IMG/VR virus record: IMGVR_UViG_3300042905_000049
Location: 1 to 34,698 of that record
From: a virus
Reading direction: 5' to 3' (one strand)
Length of the DNA: 34,698 nt
Positions within the stretch are counted from its first letter, which is position 1. The number at the start of each line of letters is the position of its first letter. The notes under the pieces were generated by a model. The model searched no databases and was not told the DNA's origin. It saw only the letters and a list, made by a program, of their open reading frames with translations. The position numbers and the translations under genes are program-made. This document shows, one piece after another, positions 1 through 6,501 of the stretch.

Positions 1-693
1 GCATGGACTGCTCGTTACAACCACGAAACTATCGCTTTGGGCTTCAGCTTGACTGAAGAAGCCATTGAAGATAACTTGTATGACTCTTTGTCTGCACGTT
101 ACACCAAAGGCTTGGCTCGCGCCATGGCTTACACCAAGCAGGTAAAAGCTGCTGCGGTGTTGAACAACGGCTTCTCAGCTGCCTACACAGGTGGTGACGG
201 CGTCGCTTTGTTCTCTAGCGCACACCCCTTGGTCTCCGGTGGTACTAACAGCAACATCCCATCTACCCCTGCCGATTTGAACGAGACTTCTCTTGAGAAT
301 GCCGTTATCCAGATCGCTGCTTGGACAGATGAGCGTGGCTTGCTGATTGCTGCTAAACCCAAAAAATTGGTCGTTCCTTCTGCTTTGCAGTTCACAGCAA
401 CTCGTTTGCTCGAGACTGAACTCCGCGTCGCTACTGCTGACAACGATATCAACGCATTGAAGAACAACGGTTCAATTCCTGAAGGTTACACAATTAACCA
501 CTTCTTGACTGACACCAATGCTTGGTTCTTGACTACAGACGTGCCTAACGGCATGAAGCACTTTGTTCGTACACCCCTGCAAAACAGCATGGACGGTGAC
601 TTCGATACAGGCAACGTGCGTTACAAGTCTCGTGAGCGTTACAGCTTCGGCTGGAGCGATCCACTCGGCATGTACGGTTCCGCTGGAGCCTAA
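1..693 (+). CDS. Major capsid protein, C-terminal part (5' end off window)
   Basis: The reading frame is open to the left edge, so the N-terminus is missing; 230 residues are visible and the frame ends at TAA. I recognise the pattern of phage major capsid proteins of the HK97-fold, Mu gpT-like type. These have a helix-rich segment with the sequence YTKQVKAAAVLNNGF, an ALFSSAHPL segment, and a C-terminal block containing GDFDTGNVRYKSRERYSFGW followed by DPLGMYGSAGA. The protein would assemble the icosahedral shell. A strong terminator follows directly, which fits a highly expressed transcript ending here. An internal TTG at 37 is not a real start, since conserved-looking sequence runs in frame before it. 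The role is family knowledge; the match is by eye. Confidence 0.88.
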   Translation, partial: AWTARYNHETIALGFSLTEEAIEDNLYDSLSARYTKGLARAMAYTKQVKAAAVLNNGFSAAYTGGDGVALFSSAHPLVSGGTNSNIPSTPADLNETSLENAVIQIAAWTDERGLLIAAKPKKLVVPSALQFTATRLLETELRVATADNDINALKNNGSIPEGYTINHFLTDTNAWFLTTDVPNGMKHFVRTPLQNSMDGDFDTGNVRYKSRERYSFGWSDPLGMYGSAGA

Positions 694-694
694 T

Positions 695-721
695 AAAAAG
701 GGAGCTTCGGCTCCCTTTTTT
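695..721 (+). terminator. Rho-independent terminator after the capsid gene
   Basis: A 6-bp GC-rich stem (GGGAGC at 700-705 with GCTCCC at 710-715) is closed by a TTCG tetraloop. It is preceded by five A residues and followed by a run of six T residues. The A and T tracts can extend the stem. It starts directly after the capsid stop codon. This is the clearest intrinsic terminator seen in the window. Confidence 0.93.
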
Positions 722-722
722 G

Positions 723-750
723 TTGCATTTATTTTTAAATGGTGTATAAA
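723..750 (+). promoter_or_regulatory. Promoter-like site restarting late transcription
   Basis: TATAAA at 745-750 is a good -10 hexamer, with TTGCAT at 723-728 as a weak -35 and a 16-base spacer. It lies right after the terminator and about 90 bases before the next start codon, where a new promoter would be expected. The -35 matches the consensus only in its first three bases, so a phage-specific factor or polymerase is also possible. Confidence 0.5.
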
Positions 751-771
751 TACGTTATCCCGGGGTTTCCG

Positions 772-814
772 GTGCATTAGACAGTCCCGGCTGACGACAT
801 ACAGACTAATGCAC
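772..814 (+). promoter_or_regulatory. Inverted repeat / RNA stem-loop in the 5' leader
   Basis: GTGCATTAG (772-780) is exactly complementary to CTAATGCAC (806-814), giving a 9-bp perfect stem around a 25-base loop. A short CCGG...CCGG hairpin (760-763 with 769-772) overlaps its 5' arm by one base. No T-run follows, so it is not a terminator. It ends about 12 bases before the Shine-Dalgarno TAAGGAA (826-832) of the next gene. It could be a leader RNA structure affecting stability or translation, or a binding site on the DNA. Confidence 0.6.
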
Positions 815-838
815 TCCACTTGTATGTAAGGAATCATC

Positions 839-1162
839 ATGGCATCGACCACCTTTTCCGGCCCAGTAACGTCCACAAACGGCTTTATTGGCGGAGTCAC
901 AGGCAACGTCACAGGCAACGTCACAGGTAATGTTACAGGTACAGTGACAGGCAACGTAGACGCAACCGCAGGTTACGTTCAGCTCACCACTGCTACTACA
1001 ACACAAATTGCTGACGCTACATCAACTGTAAACACTGTTGGCAAAGCCGCAGGTACTATTGTGTTTAACACCACTTTAGGTACTTTAAAGATTGCTACCG
1101 GCGCAACTGCTACTAGCACTTGGGTGAACGCTGACGGCACTACCGCTGTTACACCAGCCTAA
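839..1162 (+). CDS. Small repeat-containing virion protein (possible capsid decoration or head fibre)
   Basis: This 107-residue protein has a Shine-Dalgarno TAAGGAA seven bases before the ATG. Its N-terminal third has five VTGN-type tetrapeptide repeats (residues 20-39), followed by a Thr/Ala-rich segment with alternating beta-prone residues. Such VTGN runs resemble the beta-helical or triple-stranded shafts found in phage fibres. Position immediately downstream of the capsid gene, with its own promoter-like site, suggests an abundant head-associated decoration or fibre protein, but I do not recognise a named family. No cysteines, signal peptide or membrane segment are visible. It could instead be a tail-tip protein. 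Confidence 0.72.
   Translation: MASTTFSGPVTSTNGFIGGVTGNVTGNVTGNVTGTVTGNVDATAGYVQLTTATTTQIADATSTVNTVGKAAGTIVFNTTLGTLKIATGATATSTWVNADGTTAVTPA
896..955 (+). repeat. Five tandem 12-bp coding repeats (VTGN)
   Basis: Five in-frame copies of a 12-base unit, GTCACAGGCAAC and variants, lie end to end. The first two are identical, and the fourth changes the last codon to Thr. Copy number could vary by slippage, which would lengthen or shorten the repeat part of the protein. Confidence 0.9.
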
Positions 1163-1178
1163 TTAGGGGCATCAAATC

Positions 1179-1466
1179 ATGATGCAATACGATGTAAAGT
1201 CAGCGCATACAAACGCTAGTGCGGCGTTATACGCAGGGCGAACACGCCTGAAATGTGTAGTTTTTACGGTGTCAAATGGTAGCCCTACTGACCACGTTAA
1301 GTTTTACGATAATGCTTCAGCCGCAAGTGGTACCGTGCTATTGGAATTAGATACTAATCATTCGGGTGGACTTAGTGTACTTATACCCGGTGAAGGGATA
1401 TTGTTTTCAAACGGCATATATTGCGATATTGGTGACGCAGCTTCAGTAACGGTGTTCTATGGCTAA
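1179..1466 (+). CDS. Small beta-rich phage protein, function unknown
   Basis: This 95-residue protein begins at the first of two consecutive ATG codons after a TAGGGG ribosome site. The sequence alternates polar and hydrophobic residues, as in a compact beta-sandwich: RTRLKCVVFTVSNG, VKFYDNASAASGTVLLEL and a Gly-rich GGLSVLIPGEGILF. I know similar short proteins from environmental phage structural regions but cannot assign a role. A minor capsid, decoration or tail-tip subunit is plausible. The last eight bases overlap the next gene, so the two are probably translationally coupled. Confidence 0.7.
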   Translation: MMQYDVKSAHTNASAALYAGRTRLKCVVFTVSNGSPTDHVKFYDNASAASGTVLLELDTNHSGGLSVLIPGEGILFSNGIYCDIGDAASVTVFYG

Positions 1467-1704
1467 GAGTCCAGCATGGCAGAGGAAAGAAGGCAAGTCC
1501 GAGAAGGGCGGCTTGAACGCCAAAGGCCGAGCCTCTGCGAAAGCGCAAGGCATGAATTTGAAACGTCCCCAGCCCGAAGGCGGCTCCCGGCGAGACTCTT
1601 TCTGTGCGAGGATGAGCGGCATGAAAAAGAAGTTGACGAGTTCAAAGACAGCCAACGATCCGGATTCACGGATCAACAAGGCTCTTAGGGCCTGGAACTG
1701 CTGA
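1459..1704 (+). CDS. DUF6321-like small basic phage protein
   Basis: This 81-residue, strongly basic protein opens with AKSPAWQRKEGKSEKGGLNA and ends with PDSRINKALRAWNC. Both ends match what I remember of the DUF6321 family of small phage proteins, including GGLNAKGR, a GGSRRDSFCARM segment and the final WNC. Two cysteines (in SFCARM and at the C-terminus) are typical of that family. The function is unknown; a nucleic-acid-binding virion or packaging role is only a guess from the charge. The start overlaps the previous gene by eight bases and has no strong ribosome site of its own, which points to translational coupling. Confidence 0.78.
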   Translation: MAKSPAWQRKEGKSEKGGLNAKGRASAKAQGMNLKRPQPEGGSRRDSFCARMSGMKKKLTSSKTANDPDSRINKALRAWNC

Positions 1705-1705
1705 T

Positions 1706-1954
1706 ATGACTGAAGATGCTATTCAAACAGCCAGAGAGTTAGCCACGCATGCGTCCGACATCAAGCATTTGCAAGATGATATGGATAGGATGTTGGAGAA
1801 CATGAAGGCTATGCAGGCTACGCTAACAGCTATTGATAAAACTTTATCTGAGGCTAAAGGTGGCTGGAAGGTTTTAATGCTTGTTGGCGGGGCTAGTAGC
1901 GTTATGGGTGCGGGTTTAGTTCAGCTTGTTAATTGGTACGCAGGAGGCAAGTAA
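1706..1954 (+). CDS. Small membrane protein with coiled coil, XhlA/holin-like
   Basis: This 82-residue protein has a charged helical N-terminal half with heptad spacing (residues 15-50, including DIKHLQDDMDRMLENMKAM). One C-terminal hydrophobic segment follows (about residues 56-75, VLMLVGGASSVMGAGLVQLV) with a short tail. A coiled coil followed by one membrane span is the layout of hemolysin XhlA-type phage proteins and of some small holin accessories, but I see no decisive motif. It lies among small virion-region genes, far from the main lysis block, so it may instead be a membrane-anchored adsorption or assembly factor. The stop overlaps the next ATG by one base. Confidence 0.72.
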   Translation: MTEDAIQTARELATHASDIKHLQDDMDRMLENMKAMQATLTAIDKTLSEAKGGWKVLMLVGGASSVMGAGLVQLVNWYAGGK

Positions 1955-2304
1955 TGCCAAGCGTAAGCAAGAAACAACACAATTTCATGGCGGCGGTGGC
2001 CAACAATCCATCGTTTGCTAAGAAAGCAGGCGTCCCACAGTCTGTGGGTAAAGAGTTTAACAATGCCGATAAAGGCAAAAAATTTTCTACAGGAGGCCAC
2101 ATGGCTACTACAAAAATGGGCAAGCCCACAATGAAACCCGGTATGAGCACTGCCAAAGACGGTATGAAGAAGCCTACTCCTATGGCTAATACTTCCATGA
2201 TGGGCATGAAAAAAGGCGGCATGGCTAAAGGTGGTGGCATTGAGTCCAAGGGTAAAACCAAAGGCAAAATGATCACTATGAAAAGCGGCGGCAAAACCTG
2301 CTAA
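1954..2304 (+). CDS. Small Lys/Gly/Met-rich phage protein with MPSVSKKQHNF start
   Basis: This 116-residue protein starts at the ATG preceded by a perfect AGGAGG six bases upstream. An in-frame upstream extension to 1933 is rejected because it would ignore that site. The N-terminal half (SKKQHNFMAAVANNPSFAKK, then AGVPQSVGKEFNNADKGKKF) is a pattern I recognise in many small proteins of environmental phages. The C-terminal half is low-complexity with repeated KMGKPTMKPGMS-type segments, MAKGGG, and SKGKTKGKM, the last being shared with the next gene. The net charge is strongly positive. The function is unknown; DNA binding or packaging into the head are possibilities. Confidence 0.8.
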   Translation: MPSVSKKQHNFMAAVANNPSFAKKAGVPQSVGKEFNNADKGKKFSTGGHMATTKMGKPTMKPGMSTAKDGMKKPTPMANTSMMGMKKGGMAKGGGIESKGKTKGKMITMKSGGKTC

Positions 2305-2318
2305 TTTAGGAGTCTCAA

Positions 2319-2555
2319 ATGAGTCCAGCAGAAAAACAAGCACGGGAAGAAATGGCTGACCGCAAGATGAATACGGCTACTGAAGCCGCTTACACAAAGT
2401 CTTTGCGCAATACCGAATACGCTCCCGAAAAGAAAGATCCGCGTGACGCAGTTCGTGGTCAACGTGGCTACGCTAAAGGTGGTTCTGTTGGCTCGGCTTC
2501 TAAGCGTGCCGATGGTTGCTGTACCAAAGGCAAAACACGCGGAAAGATGGTGTAA
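2319..2555 (+). CDS. Small basic protein with YAKGG and GCCTKGKTRGK motifs
   Basis: This 78-residue protein has the ribosome site TTAGGAG. The N-terminal part is a charged helix (residues 1-30), followed by PEKKDPRDAVRGQRGYAKGG and a C-terminal SASKRADGCCTKGKTRGKMV tail. The tail motif recurs, in weaker form, in the preceding gene (SKGKTKGKM) and in the gene at 4649-4912 (GCATKG). The YAKGG motif recurs in several larger proteins of this phage. No enzyme signature is seen. The protein family is familiar from environmental phages but has no known function. Confidence 0.78.
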   Translation: MSPAEKQAREEMADRKMNTATEAAYTKSLRNTEYAPEKKDPRDAVRGQRGYAKGGSVGSASKRADGCCTKGKTRGKMV

Positions 2556-2557
2556 TC

Positions 2558-2833
2558 ATGTTGGCATCCCGTGGTATGGGCGACATTAGCGCCTCTAAAA
2601 TGCCCGGTGCGAAGAAAAAAGCACGTCGGGATGACACTGATTTTACCCAGTACAAAGAGGGTGGTAAGGTAAATGCTGCTGGCAATTACACAAAGCCAAG
2701 TCTTCGCAAGAGGATTGTGTCTCAAGTAAAAGCCGCAGCAACCCAAGGCACTGGCGCAGGTCAGTGGTCAGCGCGTAAAGCTCAGCTAGTTGCCAAGAAA
2801 TACAAGGCGGCTGGCGGGGGTTACCGAGATTGA
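2558..2833 (+). CDS. Small basic phage protein with GQWSARKAQLVAKKYK motif
   Basis: This 91-residue protein starts at the ATG two bases after the upstream stop; a longer in-frame opening inside the previous gene is rejected. The C-terminal half contains VNAAGNYTKPSLRKRI and then GAGQWSARKAQLVAKKYK ending in GGGYRD. I recognise this pattern in many phages and some algal viruses, where it is a domain of unknown function. It is very rich in Lys and Arg, so nucleic-acid contact is plausible. The stop codon overlaps the TTG start of the next gene, which suggests coupled translation. Confidence 0.8.
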   Translation: MLASRGMGDISASKMPGAKKKARRDDTDFTQYKEGGKVNAAGNYTKPSLRKRIVSQVKAAATQGTGAGQWSARKAQLVAKKYKAAGGGYRD

Positions 2834-3063
2834 AAGCTCCTCAAAAATCATTGAAGGATTGGGGCGACCAAAAATGGAGAACCAAAAGTGGTAAAAAATC
2901 TTCTGACACTGGTGAAAGATACCTTCCAAGCGCTGCGATTAAAAGTCTCAGCCCTGCTGAGTATGCTGCGACGACCAAAGCCAAGCGGGCAGGAAAAGCC
3001 GCCGGAAAACAATTCGTAGCCCAACCAAAAAAGATTGCAAAGAAAACGGCAGGGTATAGATAA
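2830..3063 (+). CDS. DUF5872-like small basic protein, TTG start
   Basis: This 77-residue protein uses TTG as its start, overlapping the preceding stop by three bases; no ATG lies in frame near the beginning. The conserved-looking blocks are KSLKDWGDQKWRTKSGKKSS, TGERYLPSAAIKSLSPAEYA, and a C-terminal GKQFVAQPKKIAKKTAGYR. I recognise this as a virus-wide small family, which I believe is the one named DUF5872, although I am less sure of the number than of the pattern. It is also found beside GQWSARK proteins in other phages, as here. Function is unknown. The stop overlaps the next ATG by one base. Confidence 0.78.
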   Translation: MKAPQKSLKDWGDQKWRTKSGKKSSDTGERYLPSAAIKSLSPAEYAATTKAKRAGKAAGKQFVAQPKKIAKKTAGYR

Positions 3064-4001
3064 TGGCTAGCACTTCAGGACTCTCCACCTTTAACCTAGA
3101 CTTCAACGAAATTGTTGAGGAAGCGTATGAGCGGGCGGGTCTTGAGGTTCGTACTGGCTATGAGTTTCGTACCGCACGCCGGTCCTTCAACATGCTTACG
3201 ATTGAATGGGCTAACCGTGGCATCAATTTATGGACTATTGAGCAAGGCCAATTCGTAATGAATACAGGGCAAGGCGTCTATGCTTTGCCTAGCACTACGA
3301 TTGATCTCTTGGATCAGGTTGTTCGTACACAGGCTAGTACGCCTAATCAAATCGATATCAACATTAGCCGTATCTCTGAGTCAACGTACTCAACGCTGCC
3401 AAACAAGCTGGCTCAAGGCCGCCCTATTCAAGTGTGGATTAACCGGCAGTCTAATGAGAGTTATTTATCCACTGCAACAGTAGCGGCAACGGTGTTATCA
3501 ACAGATACAACTATTACCCTCAGTTCAACAGTGAGCCTACCAGCTACAGGATTTATCACAATCGATGCAGAAACAATCTACTACGCTAACGTCAGCGGTA
3601 ATCAATTACTTAATTGTTATCGTGGTCAGTACAACGGCGTCACTAATACAACTGCCGCTGGTCATGCAATTGGCGCAGCCGTAACGGTCAACAACCTCAC
3701 GTCTGTAAACGTGTGGCCTACGCCTAACTCTCCTGGCGATCAGTATGTGTTTGTGTACTGGCGCATGCGCCGCATGCAAGACGCTGGTAACGGCGTTAAC
3801 GTACAAGATATCCCATTCCGGCTGATTCCATGCGTAGTGGCTGGTCTAGCCTATTATGTTGGTTCTAAGCGCCCTGACGTGCCTATGGAGCGTATTGTGA
3901 TGCTTAAAGCCGCCTACGAAGAACAATGGGCATTAGCGTCGCAGGAAGACCGTGAGAAGGCTCCTGATCGTTATGTCCCAAGACAGTCGTTCTATAGGTG
4001 A
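3063..4001 (+). CDS. Adaptor-like head-tail protein with inserted beta domain
   Basis: This is a 312-residue protein. The N-terminal block (NEIVEEAYERAGLEVRTGYE, then RTARRSFNMLTIEWANRGI) and the C-terminal helical block (RLIPCVVAGLAYYVGSKRP) match proteins I know from phage head-tail modules, annotated as adaptors or gateway proteins acting under the portal ring. Between them, about residues 133-213, lies a separate beta module (STDTTITLSSTVSLPATGFI, then IDAETIYYANVSGNQLLNC and YRGQYNG). This module resembles one seen in many unrelated phage structural proteins and probably faces outwards. The exact ring it forms cannot be assigned; its partner is likely the adaptor at 4915-5871. Confidence 0.75.
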   Translation: MASTSGLSTFNLDFNEIVEEAYERAGLEVRTGYEFRTARRSFNMLTIEWANRGINLWTIEQGQFVMNTGQGVYALPSTTIDLLDQVVRTQASTPNQIDINISRISESTYSTLPNKLAQGRPIQVWINRQSNESYLSTATVAATVLSTDTTITLSSTVSLPATGFITIDAETIYYANVSGNQLLNCYRGQYNGVTNTTAAGHAIGAAVTVNNLTSVNVWPTPNSPGDQYVFVYWRMRRMQDAGNGVNVQDIPFRLIPCVVAGLAYYVGSKRPDVPMERIVMLKAAYEEQWALASQEDREKAPDRYVPRQSFYR

Positions 4002-4004
4002 TGT

Positions 4005-4433
4005 ATGCCAAGTAGATACGCTTCAGGTAAATATGCAATTGCTCAGTGTGATCGCTGTGATGAGCGGTTCATGTTAAAAGACCTGAAGAAAGAAATTATT
4101 AAGACACGCCTTTTCAATTTAAAGGTGTGCCCTGAATGCTGGGATCCTGATCAACCTCAGTTGCAGTTGGGTATGTACCCAGTGGATGATCCACAAGCTG
4201 TACGAGAGCCACGTCCTGATGTAAGCTATACGCAATCGGGAACTAGCGGTTTACAGATTTTGCAAACTAATAGCACTGCTCCGGATGGTTTTGGTTTCCC
4301 AAATCAGGGTAGCCGAGACATTCAGTGGGGATGGAACCCTGTAGGGGGTTCAAGAGGTTTTGACGATCCTTTGACACCAAATTACTTGGTGTTAAACATA
4401 GAAGTTGGTACAGTTACCATATCGACAACATAA
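4005..4433 (+). CDS. Zinc-ribbon phage protein
   Basis: This 142-residue protein has two CxxC pairs, Cys15/Cys18 (QCDRCDERF) and Cys42/Cys45 (VCPECWDPDQPQ), spaced as in a small zinc ribbon that would bind one zinc ion. The first 60 residues match a short family common in phage structural regions, beginning YASGKYAIAQCDRC. The remaining 80 residues, with QSGTSGLQILQTNSTAPDG and a beta-prone end, form a separate extension. Its place between the two adaptor genes suggests a head-tail or virion role, but no activity can be inferred. Confidence 0.78.
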   Translation: MPSRYASGKYAIAQCDRCDERFMLKDLKKEIIKTRLFNLKVCPECWDPDQPQLQLGMYPVDDPQAVREPRPDVSYTQSGTSGLQILQTNSTAPDGFGFPNQGSRDIQWGWNPVGGSRGFDDPLTPNYLVLNIEVGTVTISTT

Positions 4434-4443
4434 GGAGCTTAAT

Positions 4444-4647
4444 ATGGACAAAGCAGATTTGAAACAAGACAAGAAGATGATGGCTGGAGCCGTGCATAAG
4501 CACGAGAAAAAGCTGCATCCTGGTCAGCCTATGACTAAGTTTGCCAAAGGCGGTAAGACTAATGCTCAGATGAAATCTCTGGGTCGTGGTTTGGCTAAAG
4601 TAGCTAACCAGAAGAAGTCTTCCTTCACATACAAAAAAGGTGGCTAA
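4444..4647 (+). CDS. Small Lys-rich phage protein with FAKGG motif
   Basis: This 67-residue protein starts at the ATG after a TAAGGAG ribosome site; an in-frame opening further upstream inside the previous gene is rejected. It contains KHEKKLHPGQPMTKFAKGGK, LGRGLAKVANQKKS and a KKGG end. The HEKKLHPG and LGRGLAKVANQ segments are familiar from short conserved proteins of environmental phages. It is strongly basic, with no cysteine or membrane segment. It belongs to the group of basic small proteins in this region and shares the [YF]AKGG motif with them. Function unknown. Confidence 0.78.
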   Translation: MDKADLKQDKKMMAGAVHKHEKKLHPGQPMTKFAKGGKTNAQMKSLGRGLAKVANQKKSSFTYKKGG

Positions 4648-4648
4648 T

Positions 4649-4912
4649 ATGGCTAAATTCAGTCAGAAGCAAGGCGGTAAAGAAGTTGGCAATGCCGAAG
4701 TCTATGCTAAGCCACACACTATGACCGGTGGAAAAGTTGAGCTTGGTAACGGTTACAGCGGTGCTAAGCCTACTCGCGCAGATACAGTAAACATGTCAGT
4801 TGGTAACATCAATCGTGATGGCTACAATCCTGATGTAAAAACAACTGGTATCAAAACTCGCGGTAATGGATGCGCTACTAAAGGCACGATGGCTCGAGGC
4901 CCGATGGCATAA
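4649..4912 (+). CDS. Small Gly/Lys-rich phage protein with GCATKG C-terminus
   Basis: This 87-residue protein starts at the ATG one base after the previous stop, with AAGGTGG as the ribosome site. A GTG in frame nine bases earlier lies inside the previous gene and is less likely. The body is KFSQKQGGKEVGNAEVYAKP and a middle containing GGKVELGNGYSG, ending IKTRGNGCATKGTMARG. The GCATKG end parallels GCCTKG in the gene at 2319-2555. The protein is a known type of small phage protein without function. Confidence 0.76.
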   Translation: MAKFSQKQGGKEVGNAEVYAKPHTMTGGKVELGNGYSGAKPTRADTVNMSVGNINRDGYNPDVKTTGIKTRGNGCATKGTMARGPMA

Positions 4913-4914
4913 AT

Positions 4915-5871
4915 ATGAATTACGTTGAATTGTTCAGCACTATTGAGTCGTATACGGAGAATAATTTTCCGGATATTACCCTGTCTAATGGGTCGACAAA
5001 TACATCTACTGAACAGATCAATCGGTTCATTGAACAAGCTGAACAGCGTATCTATAACAATGTTCAGTTTCCGTCTCTTCGCAAAAATATGACGGGCAAC
5101 ATTACAGCAGGTAACAAGTACCTCAAAGCGCCGGATGATTACCTTGCCACATATTCTTTGGCAGTGATTGATGCGTCAGGAAACTACGAGTACTTGCTTA
5201 ATAAAGACGTTAACTTTATCCGTCAAGCGTATCCTAACCCCACTACTGATGTTGGGATCCCTAAGTACTACGCGCTGTTTGGACCCTCTGTTCAGAGCAG
5301 CGTCATTACAAACGAGTTGACGTTTATTCTTGGCCCAACACCTAATACTGGGTACACGGCAGAGCTGCATTTCTATTACTATCCTGAGTCTATTGTTCAA
5401 GCAATAATTGCGTCTTTTGGTACGCTAACAGGCGGCTCTGGCTACACTAATGGTTTGTACTATAACGTGCAGTTGACGGGCGGTAGCGGCACTGCGGCTT
5501 ACGCGGATATTACTGTTAGTGGTGGCGCTGTAACATCGGTTGTTATTCGTAACGGCGGATGCCTGTATAAAGTTGGTAATACGCTTTCAGCAACAGCGGC
5601 AAGCATTGGCGGTACAGGTACAGGATTTTCTGTACCCGTAGCTGCAGTAACAAACGTAACCGGCACTTCATGGCTAGGCGATAACTTTGATACCGTGCTT
5701 TTGTATGGTTCTTTAGTAGAAGCGTATACATTCATGAAGGGCGAGCCTGATATGTTGGCGCTGTACAACCAAAAATATGTAGAAGCGCTTGCGCTGGCTA
5801 AACGTCTGGGTGATGGTATGGAGCGTCAGGATGCGTATCGTTCTGGTCAATATAGACAGGCGGTGACCTGA
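4915..5871 (+). CDS. Head-tail adaptor, phage SU10-like family, with inserted beta domain
   Basis: This is a 318-residue protein. The N-terminal 150 residues (MNYVELFSTIESYTENNFPD, STEQINRFIEQAEQRIYN, then NYEYLLNKDVNFIRQAYP) match the SU10-type adaptor family, which forms a ring joining portal and nozzle in short-tailed phages. The C-terminal end (LLYGSLVEAYTFMKGEPDML and ALYNQKYVEALALAKRLG) completes that fold. About residues 164-247 are a Gly/Thr-rich module (GGSGYTNGLYYNVQLTGGSG and similar strands) absent from a minimal adaptor, which looks like an inserted surface domain. Family assignment is by eye but specific. The stop overlaps the next ATG. Confidence 0.82.
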   Translation: MNYVELFSTIESYTENNFPDITLSNGSTNTSTEQINRFIEQAEQRIYNNVQFPSLRKNMTGNITAGNKYLKAPDDYLATYSLAVIDASGNYEYLLNKDVNFIRQAYPNPTTDVGIPKYYALFGPSVQSSVITNELTFILGPTPNTGYTAELHFYYYPESIVQAIIASFGTLTGGSGYTNGLYYNVQLTGGSGTAAYADITVSGGAVTSVVIRNGGCLYKVGNTLSATAASIGGTGTGFSVPVAAVTNVTGTSWLGDNFDTVLLYGSLVEAYTFMKGEPDMLALYNQKYVEALALAKRLGDGMERQDAYRSGQYRQAVT

Positions 5872-6287
5872 TGGCTATTCAACAAGGCGCTACTGATGCG
5901 TTTGCAACGGGACTAATGAATGGAGTGTATAACTTCACTACTGACTCGTTTAAGATTGCTTTGTACACAGGCTCAGCATCGTTAGGTCCTACTACAGCTA
6001 TCTACACAAGTGCAAATGAAGTTGTAGCTACAGGCTACACTGCTGGCGGTATAGCGCTACCTGTTTCTGTTACGCCTACTTCCGCAAACAACACAACGTA
6101 TATTTCATTTTCCAACGTAACTTGGAATGCAGCTTTAACTGCTAGCGCAGCTTTGATCTATAAATCTGGTGGTACTAATCCAACTGTATGTGTTTTAGAT
6201 TTTGGTGCGGCAAAAACATCAACGGCTACTTTTACAATACAGTTCCCAACCGCAAACAGTTCAGACGCGATTATTCGCATCACATAA
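5871..6287 (+). CDS. Beta-rich virion protein, paralogue of the gene at 6502
   Basis: This 138-residue protein starts at an ATG that overlaps the previous TGA. Its blocks are NFTTDSFKIALYTGSASLGP, VVATGYTAGGIALPVSVTPT, ALIYKSGG and a C-terminal TIQFPTANSSDAIIRIT. The layout, with a short helix, an ALYTGS strand, a GTGYxAGG loop and a final strand ending in IRI, is also seen in the gene at 6502-6978. I know this family from phage tail or baseplate-like regions, without assigned function. It is probably a small beta-sandwich tail or fibre component. Confidence 0.76.
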   Translation: MAIQQGATDAFATGLMNGVYNFTTDSFKIALYTGSASLGPTTAIYTSANEVVATGYTAGGIALPVSVTPTSANNTTYISFSNVTWNAALTASAALIYKSGGTNPTVCVLDFGAAKTSTATFTIQFPTANSSDAIIRIT

Positions 6288-6296
6288 GGAGAAAAT

Positions 6297-6491
6297 ATGG
6301 CATTGGTCACAACCACCAAAGGCGAAATGGATGAATCTCTTCTTGAGAAAAAAGAAGGCTTCGTTGATAATGACAATGAGTACACAACATGGGTTGAGTA
6401 TTGGCTGGATGGTGAGTTGGTTCACCGCTCTGCTCATGTTGCCCTAAAGCAATCTGTAACACTAGCTGCTGAAGCGGCATCTTTTAACTAA
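6297..6491 (+). CDS. Small acidic conserved phage protein
   Basis: This 64-residue protein has a TAAGGAG ribosome site. The sequence ALVTTTKGEMDESLLEKKEG, then TTWVEYWLDGELVHRSAHVA, is a pattern I know from short conserved proteins in environmental phages. It is acidic, in contrast with the basic proteins upstream. No domain with known activity is visible. It lies between the two paralogous beta-rich genes and is likely a minor virion part or an assembly partner for them. Confidence 0.76.
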   Translation: MALVTTTKGEMDESLLEKKEGFVDNDNEYTTWVEYWLDGELVHRSAHVALKQSVTLAAEAASFN

Positions 6492-6501
6492 GGAGCCTAA
6501 T

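Noticed and set aside
896-955. Short regular repeats considered as a CRISPR array
   Set aside because: Units are 12 bases, contiguous without spacers and in frame with a coding region.
472-1006. Minus-strand frames across the capsid gene end and the 5' leader
   Set aside because: They run through the terminator and the VTGN repeats, yielding Thr/Val or Cys/Asp repeats that are clearly complement artefacts.
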